A stretch of 64,000 nt of DNA from Verrucomicrobiia bacterium (lineage in GTDB: Bacteria > Verrucomicrobiota > Verrucomicrobiia > Opitutales > Cerasicoccaceae): contig JAUIHT010000003.1 in NCBI GenBank assembly GCA_030432235.1, forward strand, positions 523,956 to 587,955. The letters run 5' to 3'. Position 1 is the first letter of the stretch. Every line of letters starts with the position of its first letter. A program made the position numbers and the translations under genes. The notes beneath the pieces were generated by a model, which had not been told where the DNA came from, made no database searches, and worked only from the letters and a program-made list of their open reading frames with translations. Positions 26,313 through 33,835 of the stretch are shown piece after piece.

Positions 26313-26492
26313 TTATTCCGCACCAAGATTGCGGAGTATTTTCTTCGCGAGTGGCTCCTTGATTTCCGTATGCCGGGGAACTGCTTCTACCTTTCCTGTT
26401 GCAGGATTTATCCACAACGAGTGTGAGCTGCCTTCGCGCTTGAGATAACAACCTGCACGGCGCAAGTGCTTCTCCAGCAAACGTCGTTTCAT
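26313..26492 (-). CDS. hicA: HicA-family mRNA interferase toxin
   Basis: 59 residues, about the usual size of HicA. 'KRRLLEKHLRRAGCYLKREG' is the amphipathic first helix plus strand, 'GSSHSLWINP' contains the catalytic His of the double-stranded RNA-binding fold, and 'VPRHTEIKEPLAKKILRNLG' is the C-terminal helix. It would cleave mRNA when freed from HicB. Its ATG overlaps the hicB stop by four bases (ATGA), so the order is antitoxin-toxin with coupled translation. It is too short for routine calling and could easily be missed. Confidence 0.85.
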   Translation of the reverse strand: MKRRLLEKHLRRAGCYLKREGSSHSLWINPATGKVEAVPRHTEIKEPLAKKILRNLGAE

Positions 26493-26707
26493 CCGACAGC
26501 AACCACAGATTCAATACTGTCCCCGGTAAGACCACGCCGATAATCTTCCAGTCTATCTTCGAGTATCAACTTTATCGCTTCTCGCAGGCTTTCCTTGGCT
26601 TCTTCGATTGTATCGCCTTGGCCATTGGCACCTGAGACCTCCGGGCAAACCGCCCAGTAGCCACCTTCGGGGGCTTCTTCAATAATGGCAGTAAACTCGC
26701 CTTTCAT
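26489..26707 (-). CDS. hicB: HicB-family antitoxin
   Basis: 72 residues with the partial RNase H-like HicB fold: 'FTAIIEEAPEGGYWAVCPEVSGANGQGDTIEEA' and 'ESLREAIKLILEDR'. It neutralises HicA. Many HicB proteins carry a C-terminal DNA-binding domain; this one ends soon after the fold, so it may not repress its own promoter directly. ATG 26707 is the only plausible start. It sits between gcvP and the heptose gene rfaE2 on the same strand. Confidence 0.85.
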   Translation of the reverse strand: MKGEFTAIIEEAPEGGYWAVCPEVSGANGQGDTIEEAKESLREAIKLILEDRLEDYRRGLTGDSIESVVAVG

Positions 26708-26785
26708 GATAAATAATAATGAGCGGATTTTACGTAGCCGTCAAGTGCGTGACCACACAGACAAAAAGGGACCAAACCCCTGCCC

Positions 26786-27292
26786 TTAAAACGTCCCAGC
26801 GGCTTTCGCAATCTTCGCTATCAAACTGGTGGTCGAATAGCCCTCCAAAAACGGTAAAAACTGTATATCCGCGCCCACCTTTTCGAGGGCTCCCCGCTCC
26901 TCGGGGTTGAGGGTGTCGAGGGTGTAATCGCCGGCCTTGGCGTAAATATCGGGCTGGAGGGCCTCGATTTCAGCAGTGAGACGCGGGGTGTCGAAGACCA
27001 GCAGGGTGTCGACGAAGTCCAGCGCTCCCAGCAGGTAGGCACGCTCCTGGGCGTTCTGCACCGGGCGGGTGGGGCCTTTGAGCGCCACCACGCTGGCGTC
27101 TCCATTGAGGGCGATGAAGAGCGCGTCACCGAGAGCAGCGGCCTTCCGCAGGTAGTAGACGTGACCGGTGTGGAGCAGGTCGAAGCAGCCGTTGGTCAGG
27201 ACGACGCGTTTTCCCTCCGCACGCAAGGCCTCGCGGTGAGCCACGGCCTCGTCGAGGCTGCGCAACTTGGGATTTTTTAATGAATTTGCCAC
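26786..27292 (-). CDS. rfaE2: Heptose 1-phosphate adenylyltransferase (RfaE2 domain)
   Basis: Activates D-glycero-beta-D-manno-heptose 1-phosphate with ATP to ADP-heptose for LPS core synthesis. 'VVLTNGCFDLLHTGHVYYL' (residues about 31-48) holds the HxGH nucleotidyltransferase motif, and 'GYSTTSLIAKI' near the end is the ISTT-like motif. At 168 residues it is the stand-alone cytidylyltransferase-like half of HldE; the kinase half must be a separate gene. The first codon is GTG at 27292, which lies inside the CCACGGAG-type repeat; a TTG at residue 10 is the other option. dnaJ ends 99 bases upstream. Confidence 0.88.
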   Translation of the reverse strand: MANSLKNPKLRSLDEAVAHREALRAEGKRVVLTNGCFDLLHTGHVYYLRKAAALGDALFIALNGDASVVALKGPTRPVQNAQERAYLLGALDFVDTLLVFDTPRLTAEIEALQPDIYAKAGDYTLDTLNPEERGALEKVGADIQFLPFLEGYSTTSLIAKIAKAAGTF

Positions 27293-27394
27293 AGAGACAC
27301 GGAGAGCACGGAGAAGATAAAATGTAATGAATGGAGGGCTCGATTAACTCAAGCTAAAGCTCCGTGCCCTCCGTGTCTCCGTGGCAAGAATTCA
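27281..27394. repeat. Inverted pair of CCACGGAG-type repeats
   Basis: Left arm 27281-27313 and right arm 27360-27394 are near-perfect inverted copies of the unit TGCCACGGAGACACGGAG plus GGCACGGAG, with about 46 bases between. Similar CCACAGAG/CACAGAG repeats are widespread in intergenic DNA of several phyla. Here the element includes the first codons of rfaE2 at one end and the dnaJ stop codon at the other. A degenerate copy lies at 36241-36267. Confidence 0.75.
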
Positions 27395-28540
27395 TTCCTC
27401 GCCGTGGAGCCATTTCTTGGCTTTTTCGAAGAAGCCTTCACTCACGGGCTGGTCGGCATCACCGCAGGCGGTGGCGAAGTTTTCAAGGGCTTCACGCTGC
27501 TCGCCATTGAGCTTCTTCGGCACTTCGATTTCCACGCGCACAAGCTGGTCGCCGGGGGTGCCTCCGCGCAGGTCAGGCATGCCCTTGCCGCGCAGGCGGA
27601 AGGTGGTCCCGCTCTGGGTCCCGGCGGGGATCTTCAGCGCGGCCTTGCCGGTGAGGGTAGGCACGTCGATTGTTCCGCCGAGTGCGGCTAGGGTAAACTT
27701 GATCGGGATAAGGCAGAACAGGTTGTCGTCGTGCCGTTCGAAGATGTCGTGCTCCTTAACGTGGAGGACGATGTAGAGGTCGCCGTTGGGACCGCCCTTG
27801 GGACCGGCCTCGCCACCACCGCTGGAGCGGAGCTTGCTGCCGGTATCCACGCCCGCCGGGATGCGGACCTTGAGCTTGCTGGTCTCGGCCGTCAGGCCGT
27901 CACCGCGGCAGGTCTGACAGGGGCTCTCGACCACCGTGCCGGAGCCGTGACAGGCCGGGCAAATTTGCTGCACCTGGAAAAAGCCGCGCGAGGTAACCAC
28001 TCGTCCGGCCCCACCGCAGGTGTGGCAGGTGACAGGTGAGCTACCGGCCTCCGCTCCGCTGCCACCGCAGCTTTTGCAGGAAACCTGGCGGCGGTAGGTA
28101 ATCTCCTTTTCCACACCGCTGGCCGCTTCCTCCAGGGAAATCTCCAAATCGTAACGCAGGTCGTTGCCGGCCTGCGGACCTCCACGACGACCACCGCCTC
28201 CGAAGAACTCCTCGAAGATACCGCCGCCGCCCATGCCGCCGCCAAAGACCTCGCGGAAGATGTCCATCGGATCGTGGAAGCCGCCCGCACCGGGACGCCC
28301 GCCGCCGCCTTGCTGGAAGGCCGCGTGGCCGTAGCGGTCATAGGCAGCGCGCTTATCGTCGTCCTTGAGGACCTCATAGGCCTCGGAAATCTCCTGGAAC
28401 TTGGCCTGGGCGTCCGGATTGTCCGGGTTCTTATCCGGGTGCCATTGGACGGCCAGCTTGCGGTAGGCCTTCTTGATTTCGGTGCCATTGGCGTCACGGC
28501 TCACCCCGAGCATCTCGTAGTAATCGGCTTTCGTCGTCAT
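27392..28540 (-). CDS. dnaJ: Chaperone DnaJ (Hsp40)
   Basis: Co-chaperone that stimulates the DnaK ATPase. 382 residues, type I layout: J domain 1-70 with His34-Pro35-Asp36, a Gly/Phe-rich linker ('[17 protein letters not shown]'), a zinc-binding region with four CxxCxGxG repeats ('CKSCGGSG', 'CHTCGGAG', 'CPACHGSG', 'CQTCRGDG'), then the C-terminal substrate-binding barrels ending 'KKWLHGEE'. grpE lies 112 bases upstream on the same strand, the usual partner; dnaK is not in the window. Confidence 0.96.
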   Translation of the reverse strand: MTTKADYYEMLGVSRDANGTEIKKAYRKLAVQWHPDKNPDNPDAQAKFQEISEAYEVLKDDDKRAAYDRYGHAAFQQGGGGRPGAGGFHDPMDIFREVFGGGMGGGGIFEEFFGGGGRRGGPQAGNDLRYDLEISLEEAASGVEKEITYRRQVSCKSCGGSGAEAGSSPVTCHTCGGAGRVVTSRGFFQVQQICPACHGSGTVVESPCQTCRGDGLTAETSKLKVRIPAGVDTGSKLRSSGGGEAGPKGGPNGDLYIVLHVKEHDIFERHDDNLFCLIPIKFTLAALGGTIDVPTLTGKAALKIPAGTQSGTTFRLRGKGMPDLRGGTPGDQLVRVEIEVPKKLNGEQREALENFATACGDADQPVSEGFFEKAKKWLHGEE

Positions 28541-28652
28541 ATCAGGTAGCTGGCGAGGTTAAAAAGCATCGTGGTGCGATCCTGCTAAAGCCGTGCCAAT
28601 CGGCGATGAGGCCCGAATCATTCAATCTGAAATCTGCCATCACCAATCTGAA

Positions 28653-29228
28653 TTACTCCGCAGGCCCCGAGGATACTACCACAGAGGCCGGTCGCAGCAG
28701 GCGTTCGTTGAGTTGATAGCCGGGCCGCATGACCTTGATTACGTGGTGATCGGCGACCTCTTCGCTGGCCTCCTGGGACACTGCGTCGTGCAAATTGTGA
28801 TCAAATGGCGCACCAGAGGCGGGCTCGATGCGCTCCAGGCCGTGCTGCTGGAGGATTTGCATGAACTGCGCGGCGACGAACTCGAAGCCCTTGGCGACAT
28901 TGGCCGCTTCGGGGTGGTTGGCCGCACTGGACAGGCCGAGGTCGAGGTTGTCGAGGGCGGGTAGGAGGTCTTCGATGAGCGCGGAGGCGGCGAGGCGACG
29001 GATGTCCTCCTTTTCGCGGGCAAAGCGGCGGCGCAGGTTTTCCATATCGGCCACGGTGCGCAGAAGCTTGTCCTTGGCTTCCTTGGATTCGGCCTGGGCC
29101 TTTTCCAGCTCAGCCATGAGGCCGCCTTCGGGCGAAGCGCCTTCCTCGGTGGCAGGCTGGGGCTCCGCGCCTTCTGGTGTTTCCACCGACTCGGGCTCTT
29201 CGGGTGCTGTCTTAGAATCGTTGCTCAT
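28653..29228 (-). CDS. grpE: Nucleotide exchange factor GrpE
   Basis: Exchanges ADP for ATP on DnaK and acts as a thermosensor. 191 residues: acidic Pro/Glu-rich N-terminus (1-37), a long coiled coil ('ELEKAQAESKEAKDKLLRTV'), 'RRRFAREKEDIRRLAASALI', 'LLPALDNLDLGL' and the beta-domain 'GLERIEPASGAPFDHNLHDA' with 'VMRPGYQLNERLLRPASVVV'. All are family hallmarks. It is the first gene of a grpE-dnaJ pair; no CIRCE element was recognised in the 144 bases in front. Confidence 0.95.
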   Translation of the reverse strand: MSNDSKTAPEEPESVETPEGAEPQPATEEGASPEGGLMAELEKAQAESKEAKDKLLRTVADMENLRRRFAREKEDIRRLAASALIEDLLPALDNLDLGLSSAANHPEAANVAKGFEFVAAQFMQILQQHGLERIEPASGAPFDHNLHDAVSQEASEEVADHHVIKVMRPGYQLNERLLRPASVVVSSGPAE

Positions 29229-29372
29229 AAGTGATGCAAAAACCGCTAAAGATACCGCATTATGGCTCAGATCAAAGCCATTTTTTCAGAATACCGCGTT
29301 TCTGGGCAGTCGATGTGGGGCAGCGAGCAACACGAGCGATGGGGCGCAGCCCCCCATTAATGTCCCGTGCGG

Positions 29373-30161
29373 TCACGCACCGCGCACAGGCAGCCAGGCG
29401 AGGACATCCTGGATCATGCGGTCCCAGTAGCCCCACTCGTGCGTACCCTCGTTTTCGGTATAGCGCAAAGGCACCTGCAAGGACTCGGCATGCCGGGCAA
29501 AAGCGCGGTTGTGCTCGATGAGGAAATCGTCCGCCCCGCAACAGGCGTACAGCGCGGGCAGGGATGTTCCGGAGGCCTGCTGGCTTTGCAGGAGGTGAAA
29601 CAGATCGAGCTTGCTGCCCCGGACCCTCGCGAGGTCATCCCCGAAAACATCGCGCATCATCTGCCGTCGGAAGGGCTCGGTGGACTCACACATCTGCGCG
29701 ATATCCAGCACCCCCGACAGGCTCGCCCCCGCCGCATAGCGCTCCGGGTGAGTCAGGGCCAGCCGCATGGCGCCGTAGCCGCCCATGGAGAGGCCCGCGA
29801 CGAAGTTGTCCTCTCGCTTGTCTGAAAGCGGGAAAAAGGAACGGGCCAGGGCGGGCAGCTCCTCCTCGAAAAACTCACCGTAACGCGAGCCGCCGGCCAT
29901 ATCGCAATAAAAGCTGAGCCCCGCCGAGGGCATGACCACAGCCAGGCCGAGCTCGGCCACGTAGCGCTCGATGGAGGTGCGGCGGCCCCAGATGGTGTGG
30001 TCGTCGGAGCGCCCATGCAACAGCCAGAGCACCGGATGCCGACCCTCGCCCGCCGTGCCCTTCATACCGATCTGACCTCGCGTTGCCTGCGGCAGGATGA
30101 CATTCATGCTCGTGGAAAGCCCGAGCGTTTCGGCGTAGAAATCACATTGAATAAAGGCCAT
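29373..30161 (-). CDS. Esterase of the alpha/beta-hydrolase fold (EsteraseD/PF00756-like)
   Basis: 262 residues, no signal peptide. 'PVLWLLHGRSDDHTIW' forms the oxyanion-hole region, 'FVAGLSMGGYGAMRLAL' is the nucleophile elbow GxSxGG with the catalytic Ser, and 'GTHEWGYWDRMIQDVL' supplies the His. The pattern matches putative esterases related to S-formylglutathione hydrolase and acetyl-esterase families. The substrate is unknown. The gene stands alone between grpE and an AsmA-like membrane protein, all on the minus strand. Confidence 0.85.
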   Translation of the reverse strand: MAFIQCDFYAETLGLSTSMNVILPQATRGQIGMKGTAGEGRHPVLWLLHGRSDDHTIWGRRTSIERYVAELGLAVVMPSAGLSFYCDMAGGSRYGEFFEEELPALARSFFPLSDKREDNFVAGLSMGGYGAMRLALTHPERYAAGASLSGVLDIAQMCESTEPFRRQMMRDVFGDDLARVRGSKLDLFHLLQSQQASGTSLPALYACCGADDFLIEHNRAFARHAESLQVPLRYTENEGTHEWGYWDRMIQDVLAWLPVRGA

Positions 30162-30217
30162 GAACTAAGGGGTAATAGTGAATCGATTTTACTGTAGGAG
30201 AGGCTTTATGCCTCGTA

Positions 30218-30994
30218 TCAATCGTCGCTCTTGAGCTTATCCTTCAGCCAGTCAGGCGCGGGATTGAGGTCATCGGTCAGCCCGTCGACGTCCGGGACAC
30301 TTAGAATAGCGGTTAGGAGCTGGTGCAACATCGGCTGAAGCCCTTGGTCCGCGAAATCCGAAGCGACCACCTGGACAACCACCCCGGCGGGCTCTGCCTT
30401 CACGAAACGCTGCTCATAATGCAGGATGTGCTTCTCCCGGCGAACCTCACCGCGCGAATAGTCGCTAATCTCGATCGTCCCCAGTTTTATCACCCACGAC
30501 AATACCCTAATGTCTTTTTCATCAGTGGCTTGCGCAACCGTGTTTTCGGCATCCTCACCGCTGTTTTTCTCCGTCACGGCCTCGGCAAAGAGGCTGACGT
30601 TGCTCGACCCACCCTCGGTGATGACCCAGTTGACATGCTCGATGTCTAGCGTCAGCTCCTCGATATCGCGAGTGTCTCCGGCCAACCACTCCTTTGCGTC
30701 ACCCTTAAGTGACAAAGTGCGGATATGCAGGAAGTCCGTCTCCGGGAAATTGGCCGGATTTTGCACCATGATGTCCTCGGAGACAAAGGCCGAGTCGAAC
30801 AGATGCCAGCCAGCCTCGTCAACCGTGACGGGGAAACCGCCGCGGGACTCCACGATTTCCTTAACCCCCTGCGGCGCCAGATGGTTGAAGCTCCACAGGC
30901 CGAACACTCCCAGCAAAAAGAAGCCGAGGATGAGCGCCCCGATGAGCGAACACAGGCAGCCGATGGGCTTGGTAATGATCTTGAGCGGGTTCAA
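30218..30994 (-). CDS. AsmA-like membrane-anchored protein (uncertain)
   Basis: 258 residues. The N-terminus has a single hydrophobic segment (LIGALILGFFLLGVFGLWSF) followed by 'VKEIVESRGGFPVTVDEAGW', which resembles the start of AsmA/YhdP-type proteins where a signal anchor precedes a beta-groove domain. The middle contains 'LHIRTLSLKGDAKEWL' and 'EELTLDIEHVNWVI', typical of AsmA N-terminal strands. It is much shorter than AsmA itself, so only the initial module is present. It is probably periplasmic and involved in envelope biogenesis; confidence in the family is moderate. Confidence 0.55.
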   Translation of the reverse strand: MNPLKIITKPIGCLCSLIGALILGFFLLGVFGLWSFNHLAPQGVKEIVESRGGFPVTVDEAGWHLFDSAFVSEDIMVQNPANFPETDFLHIRTLSLKGDAKEWLAGDTRDIEELTLDIEHVNWVITEGGSSNVSLFAEAVTEKNSGEDAENTVAQATDEKDIRVLSWVIKLGTIEISDYSRGEVRREKHILHYEQRFVKAEPAGVVVQVVASDFADQGLQPMLHQLLTAILSVPDVDGLTDDLNPAPDWLKDKLKSDD

Positions 30995-31061
30995 GGAGGC
31001 GTGTGTTTATTTCGAAAAACCACTGCTAGCGCGCACGGCACCAGCCATTAAGGCAGATAGA

Positions 31062-31364
31062 TCAGGCATGAGCGAGTTCGCGAGCAGGGGTAACATGTGA
31101 GGTGAGTTGTCGTCGCTGTTTGGCCAGGGCGCGAAAGTCGCACTCGACCTGTAATCCATGCCAAAAGCCCTCCGACTGGCCAAAAAATGCACCGAAGCGT
31201 ATGGACATGGCGGGAGTAATCGCCCTCCTCCCAAGCACGATTTCATTAATGGCCCGAGGGGGTACGCCCATGGCACGGGCCATGGCGTTCTGAGAGATAC
31301 CCATGGGCTTCAGGTATTCTTCCAAAAGAATTTCGCCGGGTGTAATCGGTGTTTTCATAGCCAT
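31062..31364 (-). CDS. higA: HigA-family antitoxin
   Basis: 100 residues with an XRE-type helix-turn-helix: '[20 protein letters not shown]' followed by '[20 protein letters not shown]' and '[17 protein letters not shown]' is the HigA signature. It binds and neutralises the HigB toxin and usually represses the operon. ATG 31364 or 31358 are both possible. The gene follows higB by 26 bases, the toxin-first order typical of higBA. Confidence 0.9.
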   Translation of the reverse strand: MAMKTPITPGEILLEEYLKPMGISQNAMARAMGVPPRAINEIVLGRRAITPAMSIRFGAFFGQSEGFWHGLQVECDFRALAKQRRQLTSHVTPARELAHA

Positions 31365-31378
31365 AACGTATAGCGTTA
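31364..31378. promoter_or_regulatory. Palindrome at the higB-higA junction
   Basis: TAACG (31364-31368) pairs with CGTTA (31374-31378) around a TATAG centre, touching the higA start codon. It is a candidate HigA operator, or could shape translation of the antitoxin independently of the toxin. Its short arms make this tentative. Confidence 0.35.
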
Positions 31379-31390
31379 CAGGGGGGTATG

Positions 31391-31669
31391 TCAATGGTAG
31401 TCCACTATGGCGACTTTTTCAGGGCCGGTGTCCGTCCAGCGAAAGACAATGCGCCACTGGTCGTTGATGCGAATCGAGTGATAGCCTTTCAATCGACCCG
31501 ACAGGGACTCCAGGCGATTACCCGGCGGCACTGCCAGGTCGGAAAGCTGTCCGGCGCGATTCATTTGAATGAGCTTACGCAAGGCGACGCGGGATATGGC
31601 ACTAAAGCGACGACTTCTCTCATGCTCGAAAAGCTGCCGGGTATCGTCATCCGGGAAGGATTGAATCAT
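31391..31669 (-). CDS. higB: HigB/RelE-superfamily toxin
   Basis: 92-residue ribosome-dependent mRNA interferase of the RelE fold. '[20 protein letters not shown]' starts the protein, 'LDDL'-type '[20 protein letters not shown]' and '[16 protein letters not shown]' carry the conserved Arg residues, and it ends 'VAIVDYH' as in HigB host-inhibition proteins. ATG 31669 is chosen because it gives this canonical start. It lies 35 bases after manA on the same strand. Confidence 0.9.
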   Translation of the reverse strand: MIQSFPDDDTRQLFEHERSRRFSAISRVALRKLIQMNRAGQLSDLAVPPGNRLESLSGRLKGYHSIRINDQWRIVFRWTDTGPEKVAIVDYH

Positions 31670-31703
31670 AGAGGGTGTTGACCGTGCAGTCTGTTCGAGA
31701 AAA

Positions 31704-32654
31704 CTAACGAGCGAAACCACTGGTTACCAGCACGGTGCTGTCTTCCTGCGCGGTAAAGGTAAACGCCTCGGCATAGGGCAGGAGGATGTTGTCGCTCTTG
31801 GCCACAGCGGAGCCGTCTGCCTCCCGCAAAACACCCTTAACCAGGCCGAGCAAACGCGGCTCCTCGTTGGCGACGAGGGTCAATGTTTCGCCGGTCTTCA
31901 GGGTGTACTTGTCCAAAGTGAAGACGTCGCTTTCGACCAGGCGCTGTTGCGACACTTTCTTGTTCGGAACGGGGTCCGGCTCGAAGTCCTCGAAGTCGAT
32001 GCTCTTCATGGACTGGTCGATGTGGAGCTGGCGCGGCTCACCGTCGAGGCCGAGGCGGCCCCAGTCATAGACGCGATAGGTGGTATCGGAGTTCTGCTGG
32101 ATCTCGAGAATGAGGTTGCCGGCGTCGATGGCGTGGATGCGCCCGCTGTGCACGAACATGAAGGTGCCCGGCTGCGTGGGAATGCGCTGCACCAGAGGCT
32201 CCAGCTCGTCGTCGTGCAGGGCCTGCTCGAACTGCTGGCGCGTCACGCCGTGCTTGAGCCCGACCAGCAGGGCCGAGCCGGGCTCGCAGGCGGCCACGTA
32301 CCAGCACTCGGTCTTGGGCTCGCCACCCAGTGACGGCGCGACCTTGGCCGGCGGATGTACTTGCAGGCTGAGTCGGTCCTGGCAGTCGAGCCATTTGACC
32401 AATATCGGAAAGACCTTTTTGGTATCCCAGCCGGGCCCCATCACCTTATCCGATTTGGTCTCGATGAGCGAACGCAGGCTCAGGCCTTTGTCCGGCCCTT
32501 CACTGACGACGGACTCGGCTTCGGGCCGGTCGACGACCTCCCAGCTCTCACCGATGGGGCCGCCCTCGGGCAAGGTGCGGCCGAGCTTGTCTGCGAGGCC
32601 ATGCCCGCCCCAGACGCGTTCCTGATACAGTGGCGTAAAACGATAAAAGCGCAT
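31704..32654 (-). CDS. manA: Mannose-6-phosphate isomerase, class I
   Basis: Zinc enzyme interconverting mannose 6-phosphate and fructose 6-phosphate, feeding GDP-mannose synthesis. 316 residues. '[14 protein letters not shown]' and '[10 protein letters not shown]' open the first cupin, '[12 protein letters not shown]' carries zinc ligands Gln and His, '[13 protein letters not shown]' the Glu, and '[20 protein letters not shown]' the second His. ATG 32654 is chosen because family members start '[16 protein letters not shown]'. It stands in an operon with the lipoprotein and pyrF genes, and may supply mannose for the GT-rich surface-polysaccharide locus or the mannosylfructose-like locus. Confidence 0.92.
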   Translation of the reverse strand: MRFYRFTPLYQERVWGGHGLADKLGRTLPEGGPIGESWEVVDRPEAESVVSEGPDKGLSLRSLIETKSDKVMGPGWDTKKVFPILVKWLDCQDRLSLQVHPPAKVAPSLGGEPKTECWYVAACEPGSALLVGLKHGVTRQQFEQALHDDELEPLVQRIPTQPGTFMFVHSGRIHAIDAGNLILEIQQNSDTTYRVYDWGRLGLDGEPRQLHIDQSMKSIDFEDFEPDPVPNKKVSQQRLVESDVFTLDKYTLKTGETLTLVANEEPRLLGLVKGVLREADGSAVAKSDNILLPYAEAFTFTAQEDSTVLVTSGFAR

Positions 32655-32685
32655 AAAGGCAGTATCCGCTATCGCCCGCGCGGCG

Positions 32686-32964
32686 TCAATCTTCCGCCTC
32701 GGTCTCGGCAGGCTTTTCTTCGGCGGGCTCGGATGGCGGCACGATGGCCACCACGTCAAAACCCGTGAAGTCCGGCGGGTCTTTCAGCTCCTCGAAATCA
32801 CGCTTGTCCGGGTCGGCACCGGAATGAAAGGCGGGCTTCTTCTGAAACATCTCCGGCACCGCCACCTGCGTGGTAGTTGTCGTGCCATTGTCGCTTTGCG
32901 TGGAAGCGCAACCGGAGAAAACCAGCACTCCGAAGAAAAGCTTTGCCACGCAAAGCCACTTCAT
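32686..32964 (-). CDS. Small lipoprotein
   Basis: 92 residues with a type II signal peptide: 'WLCVAKLFFGVLVFSGC' contains the lipobox FSGC and the Cys19 that would be lipidated. The remainder is Thr/Pro/Glu-rich and probably disordered, ending in an acidic 'EKPAETEAED' tail. No family was recognised. It overlaps the pyrF stop codon by four bases (ATGA), and manA starts 31 bases downstream. The signal region contains an exact CTTTGC-N3-GCAAAG copy, encoding Leu-Cys-Val-Ala-Lys. Confidence 0.7.
   Translation of the reverse strand: MKWLCVAKLFFGVLVFSGCASTQSDNGTTTTTQVAVPEMFQKKPAFHSGADPDKRDFEELKDPPDFTGFDVVAIVPPSEPAEEKPAETEAED
32941..32955. repeat. CTTTGC-N3-GCAAAG palindrome, copy 2
   Basis: Exact copy, with G32940 and C32956 extending the pairing, inside the lipoprotein signal peptide; it encodes Leu-Cys-Val-Ala-Lys on the minus strand. 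Confidence 0.7.
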
Positions 32965-33683
32965 CTGGCAAAGACCTTGGCGATGCTGGCCTGGATGGCC
33001 TCGGCGGCGGCCTTGGGGTCCTCGGCATCACGGATAGGGCGACCCACCACTATGTAATCGGCGCCGTTCCCGAAGGCATCCTCCACCGTAACGACGCGCT
33101 TCTGGTCGTCACTGGGGCGGTTCTCCACCGGGCGGATACCGGGGCAAACCACGAGGAGTTTGTCGTCCACCGATTCCCGCAGGGCGGGCACTTCAAGGCC
33201 GCTGGAGATGACACCGTCGCAGCCCGCTTCCAGGGAACGCTTGGCCCGGGAGGTGACGAGCGCCTGCACGTCGCAATCAAACCCGAGGTCGTCGAGGTCG
33301 CCACGGTCGAGGCTGGTCAGCACGGTGACCGCGAGCACTTTTAGCGTGTCTCCCTTGGCCGAAGCGGCAGCCTCCATGATGCTCTGGTTGCCATGGATGG
33401 TGACGAAGTCCACCTCGCGATCCTTGAGCTGAGCCACAGCCAGCTTGACCGTCTCGGGCACATCGAAAAACTTCAAATCGGCGAAAACGCGTTTGCCGCG
33501 GGCCTTCATCCACTCGATGAGTTCGTAGTACTCGCCGGTCATGAAGAGCTGCAAGCCGAGCTTGTAGAAAACCACCGAGTCACCGAGCTGCTCGGCCAGT
33601 TCCTTGGCGCGGGCCACCGTGGGCACGTCCATCGCGAAGATGAGCCGCTCGCGCGGCGGAATGGGTTTTGAACTCACTGCCAT
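32961..33683 (-). CDS. pyrF: Orotidine 5'-phosphate decarboxylase
   Basis: Makes UMP in pyrimidine synthesis. 240 residues, group I PyrF: 'LIFAMDVPTVARAKELAEQL', 'VFADLKFFDVPETV' (the catalytic D-x-K-x-x-D), 'VTIHGNQSIMEAA', 'VLTSLDR' and 'PGIRP' with 'DYIVVGRPI' (phosphate-binding). ATG 33683 overlaps the stop of the 50-residue gene as TGATG; a TTG at 33686 is the alternative. It sits in the middle of a tightly packed minus-strand operon running from a membrane protein to manA. Confidence 0.95.
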   Translation of the reverse strand: MAVSSKPIPPRERLIFAMDVPTVARAKELAEQLGDSVVFYKLGLQLFMTGEYYELIEWMKARGKRVFADLKFFDVPETVKLAVAQLKDREVDFVTIHGNQSIMEAAASAKGDTLKVLAVTVLTSLDRGDLDDLGFDCDVQALVTSRAKRSLEAGCDGVISSGLEVPALRESVDDKLLVVCPGIRPVENRPSDDQKRVVTVEDAFGNGADYIVVGRPIRDAEDPKAAAEAIQASIAKVFAR

Positions 33684-33835
33684 CAACGAAACTTACGCGG
33701 ACGCTTTCGGCTCTGGCGAGTTTCATTTCGCCTACGCTCCTGCTTTTTGCGGTCTCGGGCAAATTTCCAATCCCAGAAAGCATCCGCAAGCTTATCTAAA
33801 AGCTTTCCTATTAAATCACCAAAAAGCCAAGACAT
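33683..33835 (-). CDS. Small basic protein of 50 residues, unknown
   Basis: The frame starts at an ATG overlapping the preceding gene's stop (TGATG, 33833-33837) and ends at a TGA overlapping the pyrF start (TGATG, 33681-33685). It fills the gap exactly. The product has an amphipathic helix 'SWLFGDLIGKLLDKLADAFW' and then a very basic tail 'KKQERRRNETRQSRKRPRKF'. The basic tail suggests binding to nucleic acid or anionic lipid, but no family was recognised. The double coupling is good evidence that it is translated. It is too short for default gene finding. Confidence 0.7.
   Translation of the reverse strand: MSWLFGDLIGKLLDKLADAFWDWKFARDRKKQERRRNETRQSRKRPRKFR

Noticed and set aside
29334..29372. 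GC-rich hairpin GGGGCGCAGCCCC near the end of the esterase gene
   Set aside because: The stem is short with no following T-run on either strand, so it was not called a terminator.
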